This document shows positions 45,309 to 53,832 of a DNA stretch of 61,049 bases, one piece after another. Numbering within the stretch: the stretch's first letter is position 1; every line of letters starts with the position of its first letter. The position numbers and the translations under genes were made by a program. This stretch comes from CAYURP01 sp964447175 (GTDB taxonomy: Bacteria > Zixibacteria > MSB-5A5 > SM23-73-2), in NCBI GenBank assembly GCA_964447175.1, contig CAYURP010000013.1, forward strand, positions 1 to 61,049. Direction: 5' to 3'. The notes beneath the pieces were generated by a model. It saw nothing but the letters and a program-made list of their open reading frames with translations, was not told where the DNA came from and made no database searches.

Positions 45309-45611
45309 CTCTAAAAACTCAAAATCTCTGCTGATGCAGAAATCCTCTCACCCTTCTGATAGGGGTGAAAATAAATATATACTCTAAACATAATTTATCA
45401 AAAATTTCTAATCGGTCAACAATGTTTTTATAGTATTAAACCATATAATAAAAATAAATGAAAAATCGCCTTCTTATTTACCTTTGGAATGTCAAAAGAG
45501 GTTATATAAATTAAAGGAGATTTCTAAGATTTTCTCAAATTATAACAATCCCCCTTCATCATCATTAGGCTGTTTCCTGATTGATTTAAAAAAATTAGTG
45601 TCAGGTTTTTA
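45309..45611. other. AT-rich spacer, no gene seen
   Basis: One short stem, TCACCC/GGGTGA, lies near 45348-45370. The rest is AT-rich without an open frame of coding character. It probably contains the promoter of the gingipain-type gene, but I cannot fix boxes. Confidence 0.35.
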
Positions 45612-46103
45612 TTACTTTAATAACCAGCGGTACAAAATCCTCTGATAAAAACCAGGCAATGTGGCAAAGTTACGATTAAAAAGAAGTACCTGCAAGCTCA
45701 TTAACAAAAAGAGTATGTCCCTTATCACCAATTCCGCTCCCTGTTTTTTAGCGGTAAGAGAGGTGGTAAAACAGCCGCACTGGATATCTATACCCCGGAT
45801 AAAAACATTAAACGAGGTAGCTATCATAAATGTGAACAGCAGGACAAAAATCAAAAGGGATGAGCTCTCGATAAAAATACCTCCGATCAGAAACAATCCA
45901 CAGATAAGTTCCACCCAGGGCAGAGTAATGGCAAATATATTTACCAGAAAAGAGGGCAGGATTTTATAATTGTAAATGATCTGGGAGAAATCCTGAGGAT
46001 GGGTAATTTTATCCAAACTGGCATAGACGAAAACCATCCCCAAAACCACTCTGAACACAAAGGCAGTGTACTTATCTGTGAAAATGTCTTTTAACAATTT
46101 CAT
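45612..46103 (-). CDS. MauE/DoxX-like redox membrane protein
   Basis: 163 residues from the ATG at 46103. The frame open to 46160 would overlap the rhodanese gene by 49 bases. Four hydrophobic segments and the motif IDIQCGCF between the third and fourth match the MauE branch of the DoxX/MauE family, which is linked to disulphide formation in periplasmic proteins. It is the third gene of a tight set after a DUF1573 gene and a rhodanese-type gene. The set looks like a membrane-associated sulphur or thiol redox module. Confidence 0.85.
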   Translation of the reverse strand: MKLLKDIFTDKYTAFVFRVVLGMVFVYASLDKITHPQDFSQIIYNYKILPSFLVNIFAITLPWVELICGLFLIGGIFIESSSLLIFVLLFTFMIATSFNVFIRGIDIQCGCFTTSLTAKKQGAELVIRDILFLLMSLQVLLFNRNFATLPGFYQRILYRWLLK

Positions 46104-46111
46104 AAAACAAC

Positions 46112-46627
46112 TTAAGACCCTTTCTCCATGGGCAAACCTGCGTTTTTCCACTCCACCCATCCCCCGAAAAAGATTTTGACGTTCTCATATCCCAGACCAG
46201 CCAGCTCTCTTGCCAGAAGCAGGCTTAATTCACATTCGCTTCCGTCACAGTAAGCAATTATCTCCTTAGATTCTGAAAGAATGGATTTAAGTCGGGGAAA
46301 ATATTCTTCGAATTCTTCCCAGGGCAGGTTTAGCGCACCTTTGATGTGGCCCAGATCATAATCCTCTTTAAGTCGACAGTCGATAAAAATCGCTTCCCTT
46401 GATTTGAAACTTTCAAGAGCTTGATCTAAGGTAATAGCTTCAGGATCATCGGGCAGGTAATCGTTTGGAACGAGCAAACTATCAGAGACTGTTTTATTTC
46501 CCCAGTTCCCGATCAGCTGGATACCATTCCGGGAAAACGTATTGTTTAAGATCCCAATTACAAATCCAACACAAACAATAATTACAACTTTAAAAATAGT
46601 ATTTGAAAACTTCGGTTTACGATTCAT
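46112..46627 (-). CDS. Membrane-anchored rhodanese-domain protein
   Basis: 171 residues. One N-terminal hydrophobic segment (about 8-28) anchors a periplasmic rhodanese domain. The active-site loop is AYCDGSECELS, with the Cys of YCDG as the sulphur carrier, and AIFIDCRLKEDYDLGHIKGALNLPW is the usual upstream block. Its ATG overlaps the stop of the DUF1573 gene by four bases, and the MauE-like gene starts 8 bases after it. Confidence 0.9.
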   Translation of the reverse strand: MNRKPKFSNTIFKVVIIVCVGFVIGILNNTFSRNGIQLIGNWGNKTVSDSLLVPNDYLPDDPEAITLDQALESFKSREAIFIDCRLKEDYDLGHIKGALNLPWEEFEEYFPRLKSILSESKEIIAYCDGSECELSLLLARELAGLGYENVKIFFGGWVEWKNAGLPMEKGS

Positions 46628-47346
46628 TTGCTAACGAAACCCTGGATGGGAATGGTGCATCTGATTTTTTCCAGACCACTAAATTCTAAAGTTAGCGAAG
46701 TTCTAATAAGCCCTGAAGGTAGAGGGGGACGGGTTTTGAAGTAGATCTGTGTTTTTTCCCCAGGTCCAAGCTCAAATTTCTCAATTCCATAATCTATGAA
46801 TTCCTCTGGTTTTTGAACCACTAAAATAAATAAATTTGATTTTGAAATATTTTCCACCTTTACCTCTTTCATCCTCTCCTGGCTTGAAGTCAATGTATCG
46901 AAGAGAATACCTTCAGGATTAAGCCTGATCATCGGATTTTTTAGACCCACCTGAGCAGTGAAAAGGATATCGGATAAAGGAGCGTCTTTATCGTTACTTA
47001 CAATGGAAACAGCTTTCTGGATCGGGCCATGAAACTTGCTGGGATCAAAAATAAGCTCCAATTCCGTTTTTTCCTTCGGGCCTATCCATGATTTTCTGAG
47101 CGGTATATGGGTGCATCCGCAATCAGATCTCACCCGGGTGATAATCAGGGTATCCCTACCCTGGTTTTCTATATGGAATATATGGGATACCTTCATGAAG
47201 TTGGGAATGTAGCCAAAATCCCAGGAATTCTCTTCTAACTTGAGTCTAATATCAGGAGTATTTTTTTCAAGTTTTTGGGCAATTAATGAAACACACAGGA
47301 AGAAGAAAAGCAAAGTGAAAGAGAGAAAAATCAAACTTCTACGCAT
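46624..47346 (-). CDS. DUF1573 protein, secreted
   Basis: 240 residues. A signal peptide (about 1-23) is followed by two Ig-like beta-sandwich halves. The first contains the DUF1573 hallmark RVRSDCGCTHIPL. Such proteins are exported and often encoded with thiol-redox membrane proteins, as here. It is the first gene of the DUF1573, rhodanese and MauE set. The role is unknown. Confidence 0.88.
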   Translation of the reverse strand: MRRSLIFLSFTLLFFFLCVSLIAQKLEKNTPDIRLKLEENSWDFGYIPNFMKVSHIFHIENQGRDTLIITRVRSDCGCTHIPLRKSWIGPKEKTELELIFDPSKFHGPIQKAVSIVSNDKDAPLSDILFTAQVGLKNPMIRLNPEGILFDTLTSSQERMKEVKVENISKSNLFILVVQKPEEFIDYGIEKFELGPGEKTQIYFKTRPPLPSGLIRTSLTLEFSGLEKIRCTIPIQGFVSK

Positions 47347-47466
47347 TTGACATTTCCTTTTCTTTTCACCATTTCACTGGACATACAATAGTTTAATTAA
47401 TACGCTTTTAAACTCCTGGAGTTGGAGTCTTGGGATTTGCTTAAAGACAAGAGGTCGGTAAATCGA

Positions 47467-47958
47467 TTAAATTTCAAGGATTTTTAAAATCTTTTCTTTA
47501 TCCAGAATAAACTTGAGCAGGGGATAGCCCAAAAGGAAACAGGCTAAAATCTGTCCCATTCCTATATAAAAAACTGTAATCAGATAAGGCAAACCAAAGA
47601 GGAAATGTAGATAAAGGCTAACCCCGAAAGCATTTATCACAACCGGTGGCAAAGGCGCCAAAATAGGCCTTTTAGTCCTGGACAAAAGAAAAGTGAAAAA
47701 TGAAGCTAAAAGTGTGCAGAAACTCCCTCCCATTATATCATACATCCCCAGGCCTCCGTAGACATTAGCCACGACACAACCCAAAAAAAGCCCAGGAATG
47801 GCAGCCGGTGTTATAAAAGGGAGAACGGTTAAAGCTTCCGAAACCCTCACCTGGATAGGTCCATAACTTAAAGGAGCTAAGATGATGGTAACCGCTGCAT
47901 ATAAAGCAGCTATAATCCCGGCCTGGGTAATGAATTTGGTGCTGAGAGACATACTCAC
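47467..47958 (-). CDS. queT: QueT-like membrane transporter (ECF substrate-binding type)
   Basis: 163 residues with five or six hydrophobic segments. The blocks ILAPLSYGPIQVRVSEALTV and FLGCVVANVYGGLGMYDIMGG match the QueT family, which takes up queuosine precursors with ECF energising modules. No ECF ATPase gene is in the window, so shared modules are likely elsewhere. The annotated GTG at 47958 and the ATG at 47952 are both possible, and neither has a good ribosome site. The leader from the promoter is about 30 bases, too short for a preQ1 riboswitch. Confidence 0.85.
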   Translation of the reverse strand: MSMSLSTKFITQAGIIAALYAAVTIILAPLSYGPIQVRVSEALTVLPFITPAAIPGLFLGCVVANVYGGLGMYDIMGGSFCTLLASFFTFLLSRTKRPILAPLPPVVINAFGVSLYLHFLFGLPYLITVFYIGMGQILACFLLGYPLLKFILDKEKILKILEI

Positions 47959-47991
47959 AGAATTTGAAATTTCCCTATTGTTTTAATCCGA

Positions 47992-48020
47992 ACTATAAAT
48001 CAACCAGCAATTTTTGTCAA
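47992..48020 (-). promoter_or_regulatory. Strong promoter for queT
   Basis: On the minus strand TTGACA (48020-48015), exactly 17 bases, then TATAGT (47997-47992). It is divergent from purD, whose own promoter probably uses TTGCAT (about 48033) and TATATA. Confidence 0.7.
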
Positions 48021-48097
48021 CAAAAAAGTCTTGCATTTTGCAGATGATTTGATATATATAATAAGCTGTTTTTGAAAGCAAAATCAGGAGTCCCGAG

Positions 48098-49375
48098 ATG
48101 AAGATTTTAATAGTTGGAGGAGGAGGAAGGGAACATGCCTTAGCCTGGAAGATTTCCCAATCCCCGGAGGTGACAATTATATATGCAGCTCCGGGAAACG
48201 CCGGAATTGAAAAGATAGGCAAATGCGTAAGTATTAAAGCTGATGACATCAACACCTTAGCTGACTTCGCCCAAAGAGAAAAAATTGATCTAACTGTAGT
48301 GGGACCGGAATTACCATTAACTCTGGGAATCGTGGATGAATTCCAGAAGAGAAACTTAAAAATCTTTGGACCCAACCAGGCGGCATCAGTAATCGAGGGA
48401 AGTAAAGCTTTTGCCAAGGAATTCATGAGGAAGTATCACATCCCTACTGCCAGCTTTCAGATCTTCGAGCAAAAAGAAAAAGCATTGGATTTCATTCGCT
48501 CCTCAGATTTCCCTTTAGTGATCAAAGCCGATGGGCTGGCAGCGGGCAAGGGATGCATTGTGGCTCAAGATTTGTTCTCAGCTGAGCAGGCAGTTAATAA
48601 AATTTTGGTGGAAAAGGTCTTTGGCCAGGCTGGCTCCAAAATGGTGATGGAGGACTTCCTGGAAGGAGAAGAGGTTACCATTTTAGCTTTCACCGATGGC
48701 AAGACCATAGTGCCCATGGTCTCCTCCCAGGATTATAAAAGAGCTTACACCGATGACCGAGGTCCCAACACCGGCGGAATGGGTTCCTATGCCCCTACCC
48801 TTTTCATCAACGAGAAAATGATGAAAAAAATTCAGGAGGAGATTCTGGAACCAACCATAGCCGGATTGGAAAATGAAGGACGGATCTTCAAAGGGATTTT
48901 GTATGCCGGATTGATGATCACCGAGGTGGGACCCAAGGTTATGGAATACAACTGTCGCTTCGGCGATCCGGAGACACAGGTGGTCTTGCCCCTTTTACAG
49001 AATGATCTTCTGGAGATCTTCCTTTCCATACTGGAAGGAGAGCTTGATCTTGAGGACATCAGCTGGAAAGATGAATTCTGCGTGTGCGTGGTTTTAGCCT
49101 CTGCCGGATATCCCGGAAAATATGAGAAGGGTATTGAGATATATGGTTTGGATAAGGTAAACGAGGACATATTGTTTCACGCCGGCACCAAAACCTCAAA
49201 TGGCAAAGTGGTAACCAATGGAGGTCGGGTTATAGGAGTAACTGCTGTGGATAAAAACATAGAGAAAACCATTTCCAAAGTCTATTCCGCCATCGAGAAG
49301 ATAAAATTTAAAGGAATGCAATTCAGAAGGGACATCGGTCGAAAAGCCACCAAGGTGGAAAGAAAATATTTTTAA
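48098..49375 (+). CDS. purD: Phosphoribosylamine-glycine ligase
   Basis: 425 residues, normal for PurD. The N-terminal MKILIVGGGGREHALAWK and the ATP-grasp blocks KADGLAAGKGC and DYKRAYTDDRGPNTGGMGSY are present. It joins glycine to phosphoribosylamine in purine synthesis, so it uses the same metabolite as the glycine cleavage genes, though on a different transcript. GGAG lies before the ATG. purE follows after 18 bases. Confidence 0.97.
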   Translation: MKILIVGGGGREHALAWKISQSPEVTIIYAAPGNAGIEKIGKCVSIKADDINTLADFAQREKIDLTVVGPELPLTLGIVDEFQKRNLKIFGPNQAASVIEGSKAFAKEFMRKYHIPTASFQIFEQKEKALDFIRSSDFPLVIKADGLAAGKGCIVAQDLFSAEQAVNKILVEKVFGQAGSKMVMEDFLEGEEVTILAFTDGKTIVPMVSSQDYKRAYTDDRGPNTGGMGSYAPTLFINEKMMKKIQEEILEPTIAGLENEGRIFKGILYAGLMITEVGPKVMEYNCRFGDPETQVVLPLLQNDLLEIFLSILEGELDLEDISWKDEFCVCVVLASAGYPGKYEKGIEIYGLDKVNEDILFHAGTKTSNGKVVTNGGRVIGVTAVDKNIEKTISKVYSAIEKIKFKGMQFRRDIGRKATKVERKYF

Positions 49376-49393
49376 CATTCAAACTTAACAATA

Positions 49394-49864
49394 ATGCCAA
49401 AAAAGAAAAAAGTTCAGGTTTTGATATTAATGGGCAGCAAATCGGATCAGGAGGTAATGTCCCACACGGAGAAGGTCTTAGAGGATTTCGGGATTTCCTT
49501 TGAAAAGGCTGTAAGTTCAGCTCACAGGAATCCGGAGAGGACGAAAAAGATAATCCAGACCTCGACAAAAAGGGGAATAAAAGTCATAATAGCTGGAGCT
49601 GGTATGTCTGCAGCCCTTCCCGGATTTGTGGCATCCCATACAGATTTGCCGGTGATCGGAGTGCCTTTGATCAGCTCCCCTTTATCCGGCTTGGATTCCC
49701 TTCTGTCCATGATGCAGATGCCCTGGGGAGTATCAGTGGCAACAATGGCCATTGGTAAAGCAGGAGCCAAAAATGCAAGTATATTAGCAGCTCAGATTCT
49801 TTCCCTATCAGATAAGAAATTGAAAAGGAAGCTAAGTGAGTTTAAAAAAAGTATGAGAAAATGA
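49394..49864 (+). CDS. purE: N5-carboxyaminoimidazole ribonucleotide mutase
   Basis: 156 residues. The substrate loop LMGSKSDQEVM, SSAHRNPERT and the AGMSAALPGFVASHTDLPVIGVP block identify class I PurE. It isomerises N5-CAIR to CAIR in purine synthesis, two steps past the purD reaction product. It probably shares the purD transcript. No clear ribosome site precedes the ATG. Confidence 0.96.
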   Translation: MPKKKKVQVLILMGSKSDQEVMSHTEKVLEDFGISFEKAVSSAHRNPERTKKIIQTSTKRGIKVIIAGAGMSAALPGFVASHTDLPVIGVPLISSPLSGLDSLLSMMQMPWGVSVATMAIGKAGAKNASILAAQILSLSDKKLKRKLSEFKKSMRK

Positions 49865-49872
49865 AAAGTGAG

Positions 49873-49907
49873 GTGCAGAGTTAAAAGTAAAGAGTTGCAA
49901 GTGATGA
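49873..49907. repeat. Third, purine-rich 7-bp tandem array
   Basis: Five consecutive heptamers beginning with GT: GTGCAGA, GTTAAAA, GTAAAGA, GTTGCAA and GTGATGA. The consensus differs from the TTTACTG arrays but the period is the same, and it again fills a short intergenic gap. Confidence 0.5.
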
Positions 49908-49931
49908 GACGATTGTTTTAAGGGGGTAAAG

Positions 49932-51221
49932 ATGGCAAAAAAGCTTTTTATTTTCGAAGACGACAAGTTTGGGAATTTTTATCCCCTGACTTACAACCGA
50001 CCGGTTTATCAACTCCTTTCAGGACTGAATCTGATCCGGGATAAAATCACCTCATTTTATCCTGAGTCAGAGGTCGCCCTGCTGTGCCGGGACTATCTGA
50101 AAGACGTCTTGACATCAAGCAGCAATCTGAAGGTAAACAGCATTAAGGTGAAAGATGAAGATGAGCTCCTCTTTATTAACGGCAGGGTCATAGCATCTAC
50201 AGGTTTACCTTCTATGTCGAAGTTTTCTCAGGAGAAAAAATCATATATCTATAAAACGGATTTAATCGGCTTCACTTTTAAAGGTAGAGACTTGAGAGAG
50301 GTTGAAAATGAGGTAAATTCCTTATATCAGAAGGCTTCACTGGAGTCGATAAAGAATAAAACCACATCTTCAGGGGTTGAAGTCGAAGTAGTGGATTATC
50401 TCTGGAATTTAGTTGATCGGAACAAAAAAGAGATAGAATCGGATTTTAAGAGATTAAGTATCCATTTAGATTTCAAGAACATGTTCAAAAACTGCGAAGT
50501 AGACAACACTGTAATTATCTACAATTTGAAGGATGTCTTCATAGGCAAAGGCACCCGGGTGGATGCTCACGTAGTCCTGGATGCCCGGGAAGGTCCCATT
50601 TACATTGATGAGAGAGTAAAAATAAAATCCCATACCCGGGTGGAGGGCCCAGCCTACATCGGAAAAGAGACACTGCTGGTGGGTGGAAAAATAGAACCCG
50701 GCTGTTCCTTTGGCTCGTTATGCAAAGTGGGTGGCGAGGTGGAAAACTCGATCTTTTTAGGATTTAGCAACAAATATCACGAGGGATTTTTGGGGCATTC
50801 CTATATAGGGGAATGGGTCAACCTGGGCGCCCTGACCACAAACAGTGATCTTAAAAACAACTACTCCAGAATCAGAGTACAGCTTAATGATAAAAAGATA
50901 GATACCGAGTTAATCAAGGTCGGTTGTTTTCTGGGAGATCATTCCAAAACCGGAATAGGGACACTGCTTAATACCGGAATAAATGTGGGCTTTGGCAGCA
51001 ACCTTTTTAGCGGGAGGATGATAAAAGAAAAATTTGTTCCCTCCTTTTCCTGGTTTGATGGCACAGACTTTCAAGAATATAGATTAGAAAAATTCTTATC
51101 AACTGCCTCTGAGGTAATGGAAAGGAGAGGAAAAGAGTTAGAAGAAGAAGAGATAAATTTATTCAAAGTATTATTCGATTCAACCAAAAAAGAAAGAGAA
51201 GCTGTAATTAAAATTGAATAA
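49932..51221 (+). CDS. GlmU-like sugar nucleotidyltransferase/acetyltransferase
   Basis: 429 residues. The N-terminal part starts FIFEDDKFGNFYPLTYNRPVY, an unusual version of a nucleotidyltransferase domain. The C-terminal half is a left-handed beta-helix with hexapeptide repeats and GEWVNLGALTTNSDLKNNY. This combination is found in the alternative bacterial GlmU family, proposed to make UDP-N-acetylglucosamine. AGGGGG precedes the ATG. It lies between purE and galT on one strand. The substrate is assigned by family only. Confidence 0.85.
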   Translation: MAKKLFIFEDDKFGNFYPLTYNRPVYQLLSGLNLIRDKITSFYPESEVALLCRDYLKDVLTSSSNLKVNSIKVKDEDELLFINGRVIASTGLPSMSKFSQEKKSYIYKTDLIGFTFKGRDLREVENEVNSLYQKASLESIKNKTTSSGVEVEVVDYLWNLVDRNKKEIESDFKRLSIHLDFKNMFKNCEVDNTVIIYNLKDVFIGKGTRVDAHVVLDAREGPIYIDERVKIKSHTRVEGPAYIGKETLLVGGKIEPGCSFGSLCKVGGEVENSIFLGFSNKYHEGFLGHSYIGEWVNLGALTTNSDLKNNYSRIRVQLNDKKIDTELIKVGCFLGDHSKTGIGTLLNTGINVGFGSNLFSGRMIKEKFVPSFSWFDGTDFQEYRLEKFLSTASEVMERRGKELEEEEINLFKVLFDSTKKEREAVIKIE

Positions 51222-51224
51222 TAA

Positions 51225-51253
51225 TTGACAACTGCGTATAGCTTTAATATTTA
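51225..51253 (+). promoter_or_regulatory. Promoter for galT-glgA
   Basis: TTGACA (51225-51230), 17 bases, TATTTA (51248-51253). It begins three bases after the stop of the previous gene, so galT and glgA can be made separately from the upstream genes. Confidence 0.55.
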
Positions 51254-51276
51254 TAATTTCATTTCTGGAGTTATTT

Positions 51277-52275
51277 ATGCCTGAGTTGAGAAAGGATCCG
51301 ATTATTGGAAGATGGGTTATCATTTCCACAGAAAGGGGCAAGCGTCCCACCGATTTCCACAGCCTCCCCAAGAAGAAAAAGAATGCCGCCTGTCCTTTTT
51401 GTCCGGGAAATGAGTCCTCTACCCCTCCGGAAGTTTTGGCTTTTCGTCCCGAGGACTCCCTGCCCAACAAACCCGGCTGGACTTTACGGGTAATCTCCAA
51501 CAAATATCCTGCTTTAAAGATCGAAGGAGAACTAAACCGGGAGGGCCGGGGAATATTTGATAAGATGAATGGTGTGGGAGCTCACGAGGTAATCATAGAG
51601 ACCCCGGATCACCTTAAGGATATGGTGGATCTGGATGATAAAGAGATGAAGAACGTTTTGCATGCCTATGTGGCAAGAATCGTCGATCTGAAAAAAGATC
51701 CCAGATTCAAATACACCCTCATTTTCAAAAACCAGGGGGAAGCAGCAGGTGCATCCCTGGAGCACAGCCATTCCCAGCTTATAGCCACTCCCATCGTCCC
51801 CAAAAGGGTAACCGAGGAGCTGGAGGGTTCACATAAATACTACGAGTACAAGGAGAGGTGCATCTTCTGTGACATCGTAAGGCAGGAAATCTCTGAGAAT
51901 GTTAGGATAGTAGTGCAAAATGATTTCTTTCTCTCGGTTGAACCTTTTGCACCCCGTTTCCCTTTTGAGACCTGGATCCTGCCCAAAACTCATGTACCCG
52001 CTTTTGAAGACACCCCCCTGGACAAAATACCCCTCTTAGCTCAAATTTTAACGGAGACTCTAAAAAGATTATCAAAAGCATTAAATAATCCACCATACAA
52101 CTTTTTAATCCACACCAAACCCTTCGGCCCACGCGACTCAGATGTGTATCACTGGCACATAGAGATAATGCCCCGGCTTACCCGGGTGGCTGGGTTTGAA
52201 TGGGGAACCGGATTCTACATCAATCCCACAACTCCGGAGGACGCTGCCAAATTCCTCAACGAAATTGAAATCTGA
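51277..52275 (+). CDS. galT: Galactose-1-phosphate uridylyltransferase
   Basis: 332 residues. The zinc knuckle CPFCPGNE, and the active-site HSHSQL, in place of the common HPHGQ, carry the nucleophilic His. ERCIFCDIV is a second CxxC. The start LRKDPIIGRWVIIS is typical. It exchanges UMP between UDP-glucose and galactose 1-phosphate. GGAG lies 10 bases before the ATG, and glgA follows after 9 bases. Relatives of this type may also act as ADP-glucose phosphorylases, which would fit the glgA neighbour. Confidence 0.92.
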   Translation: MPELRKDPIIGRWVIISTERGKRPTDFHSLPKKKKNAACPFCPGNESSTPPEVLAFRPEDSLPNKPGWTLRVISNKYPALKIEGELNREGRGIFDKMNGVGAHEVIIETPDHLKDMVDLDDKEMKNVLHAYVARIVDLKKDPRFKYTLIFKNQGEAAGASLEHSHSQLIATPIVPKRVTEELEGSHKYYEYKERCIFCDIVRQEISENVRIVVQNDFFLSVEPFAPRFPFETWILPKTHVPAFEDTPLDKIPLLAQILTETLKRLSKALNNPPYNFLIHTKPFGPRDSDVYHWHIEIMPRLTRVAGFEWGTGFYINPTTPEDAAKFLNEIEI

Positions 52276-52284
52276 TAAGAAAAT

Positions 52285-53778
52285 ATGAAAGAAAAAGAGC
52301 TGAAGGTATTGATAGTCTCTCCGGAGGTAGTTCCTTTTGCCAAAACCGGAGGGCTGGCTGATGTTGCCGGCGCATTGCCTGAAGCTTTGGCTTCTCTGGG
52401 ACATCAGGTTAAAGTTATCCTCCCCAAGTATAAAATGGTAGATGAAAAAAAATTCAATTTGAAAGAAATCCCGCTTTCTTTACCTGAGATCCCTATGGGT
52501 GAGAAAAAAATAAAAATCCGTTTGAAAAGCTCTCATCAAAAGGACCCCCCAGTCGAATATCTCTTTTTGGTAAATGATTACTACTTTGAAAGGGAGGAAC
52601 TGTACCAGGATCCAAATACAGGATTTGACTACAAAGACAATGACCAGAGGTTCATCCTATTCACCCGGGGAACACTGGAGAGCTTAAAATCTCTGGGATG
52701 GCAGCCAGACATAATCCACTGCAATGACTGGCAATCCGCTTTAATCCCGGCTTACCTGAAAACGGTTTATGCCGGAGACTCATTCTTCAAAAACACTTTT
52801 ACGGTTTTCTCCATCCATAACATCGCTTACCAGGGAAACTTTCCAAAAGAAACCTTCAAAAAGATCGGCGTGAAAGAAGATCTCTTCTATCCCACCAGCC
52901 CTTTTGAGTATTGGGGCAACTGTAATTTTTTGAAGATCGGAATAAGCTATGCAGACGTTTTAAATACGGTAAGTGAAAAATATATGATGGAAATCCAGTC
53001 CAGCAATGAGTTCGGTTATGGAATGGAAGGGATTTTAAGAACAAGAAGCAGCGACCTGTACGGGGTTCTGAACGGAATAGATTACCAGATATGGAATCCG
53101 GAAATCGATAAGCTAATCCCTTTTAATTATACTCCAGATGACCTATCAGGAAAAAGGAAAAACAAAGAGCAACTGCTCAAACTTAGCAAATTACCCTTAA
53201 CAAAAAAAGATATCCCTCTGATAGGGATGATCTCCAGGTTAGCTGATCAAAAAGGATTTGATCTTCTGGCTCAGATCAAAGATAAGCTTATGAAGCTGGG
53301 TCTGAAACTTGTGATTTTAGGAACGGGTGAGAAGAAATATCATGATCTTTTAAGTGAGCTGGAGAAAAAATATCCCAGAAAACTGAAGATCAATTTGACC
53401 TTCGATAACCAATTGGCGCATCTGATCGAGGCTGGAGCAGATATGTTTTTGATGCCTTCAAGATACGAGCCCTGCGGACTGAACCAGCTTTACAGTTTGA
53501 AATACGGTACCGTTCCCATAGTCAGGGAAACAGGCGGCCTGGCCGACACCATACAGGATTACGATCCAAAAGCAGAAGAAGGAACCGGCTTTGTCTTTAA
53601 GGATTATGATTCGGATGAGCTTCTTAAAGTAATCAAAAGAGCTATTTCAGTTTATCAGGACAAAAAAGAGTGGAAAAAACTGATGCTCTCGGGAATGAAT
53701 AAGGATTTCTCCTGGGAGTCCTCCGCTAAAAAATATGTCCAGCTGTATAAAAAAGCTCAGGAGAAGTTGAATCCTTAA
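52285..53778 (+). CDS. glgA: Glycogen synthase (GT5)
   Basis: 497 residues. The ADP-glucose motif KTGGLADVAGALP is at about 20-32, followed by the HCNDWQSALIPAYL block and the C-terminal SRYEPCGLNQLYSLKYGTVPIVRETGGLADT with its catalytic Glu. It elongates alpha-1,4 glucan chains that the GH57 enzyme would branch. The stop is 54 bases from the end of a converging gene. Confidence 0.96.
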   Translation: MKEKELKVLIVSPEVVPFAKTGGLADVAGALPEALASLGHQVKVILPKYKMVDEKKFNLKEIPLSLPEIPMGEKKIKIRLKSSHQKDPPVEYLFLVNDYYFEREELYQDPNTGFDYKDNDQRFILFTRGTLESLKSLGWQPDIIHCNDWQSALIPAYLKTVYAGDSFFKNTFTVFSIHNIAYQGNFPKETFKKIGVKEDLFYPTSPFEYWGNCNFLKIGISYADVLNTVSEKYMMEIQSSNEFGYGMEGILRTRSSDLYGVLNGIDYQIWNPEIDKLIPFNYTPDDLSGKRKNKEQLLKLSKLPLTKKDIPLIGMISRLADQKGFDLLAQIKDKLMKLGLKLVILGTGEKKYHDLLSELEKKYPRKLKINLTFDNQLAHLIEAGADMFLMPSRYEPCGLNQLYSLKYGTVPIVRETGGLADTIQDYDPKAEEGTGFVFKDYDSDELLKVIKRAISVYQDKKEWKKLMLSGMNKDFSWESSAKKYVQLYKKAQEKLNP

Positions 53779-53832
53779 ATCTTAAGTCCCTCTCCCCTAT
53801 TCTTCACAAGAACCAATATTCTGCTAATGTCT

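Noticed and set aside
47959..47991. preQ1 riboswitch before queT
   Set aside because: The predicted leader is about 30 bases and lacks the C-rich and A-rich preQ1 aptamer pattern.
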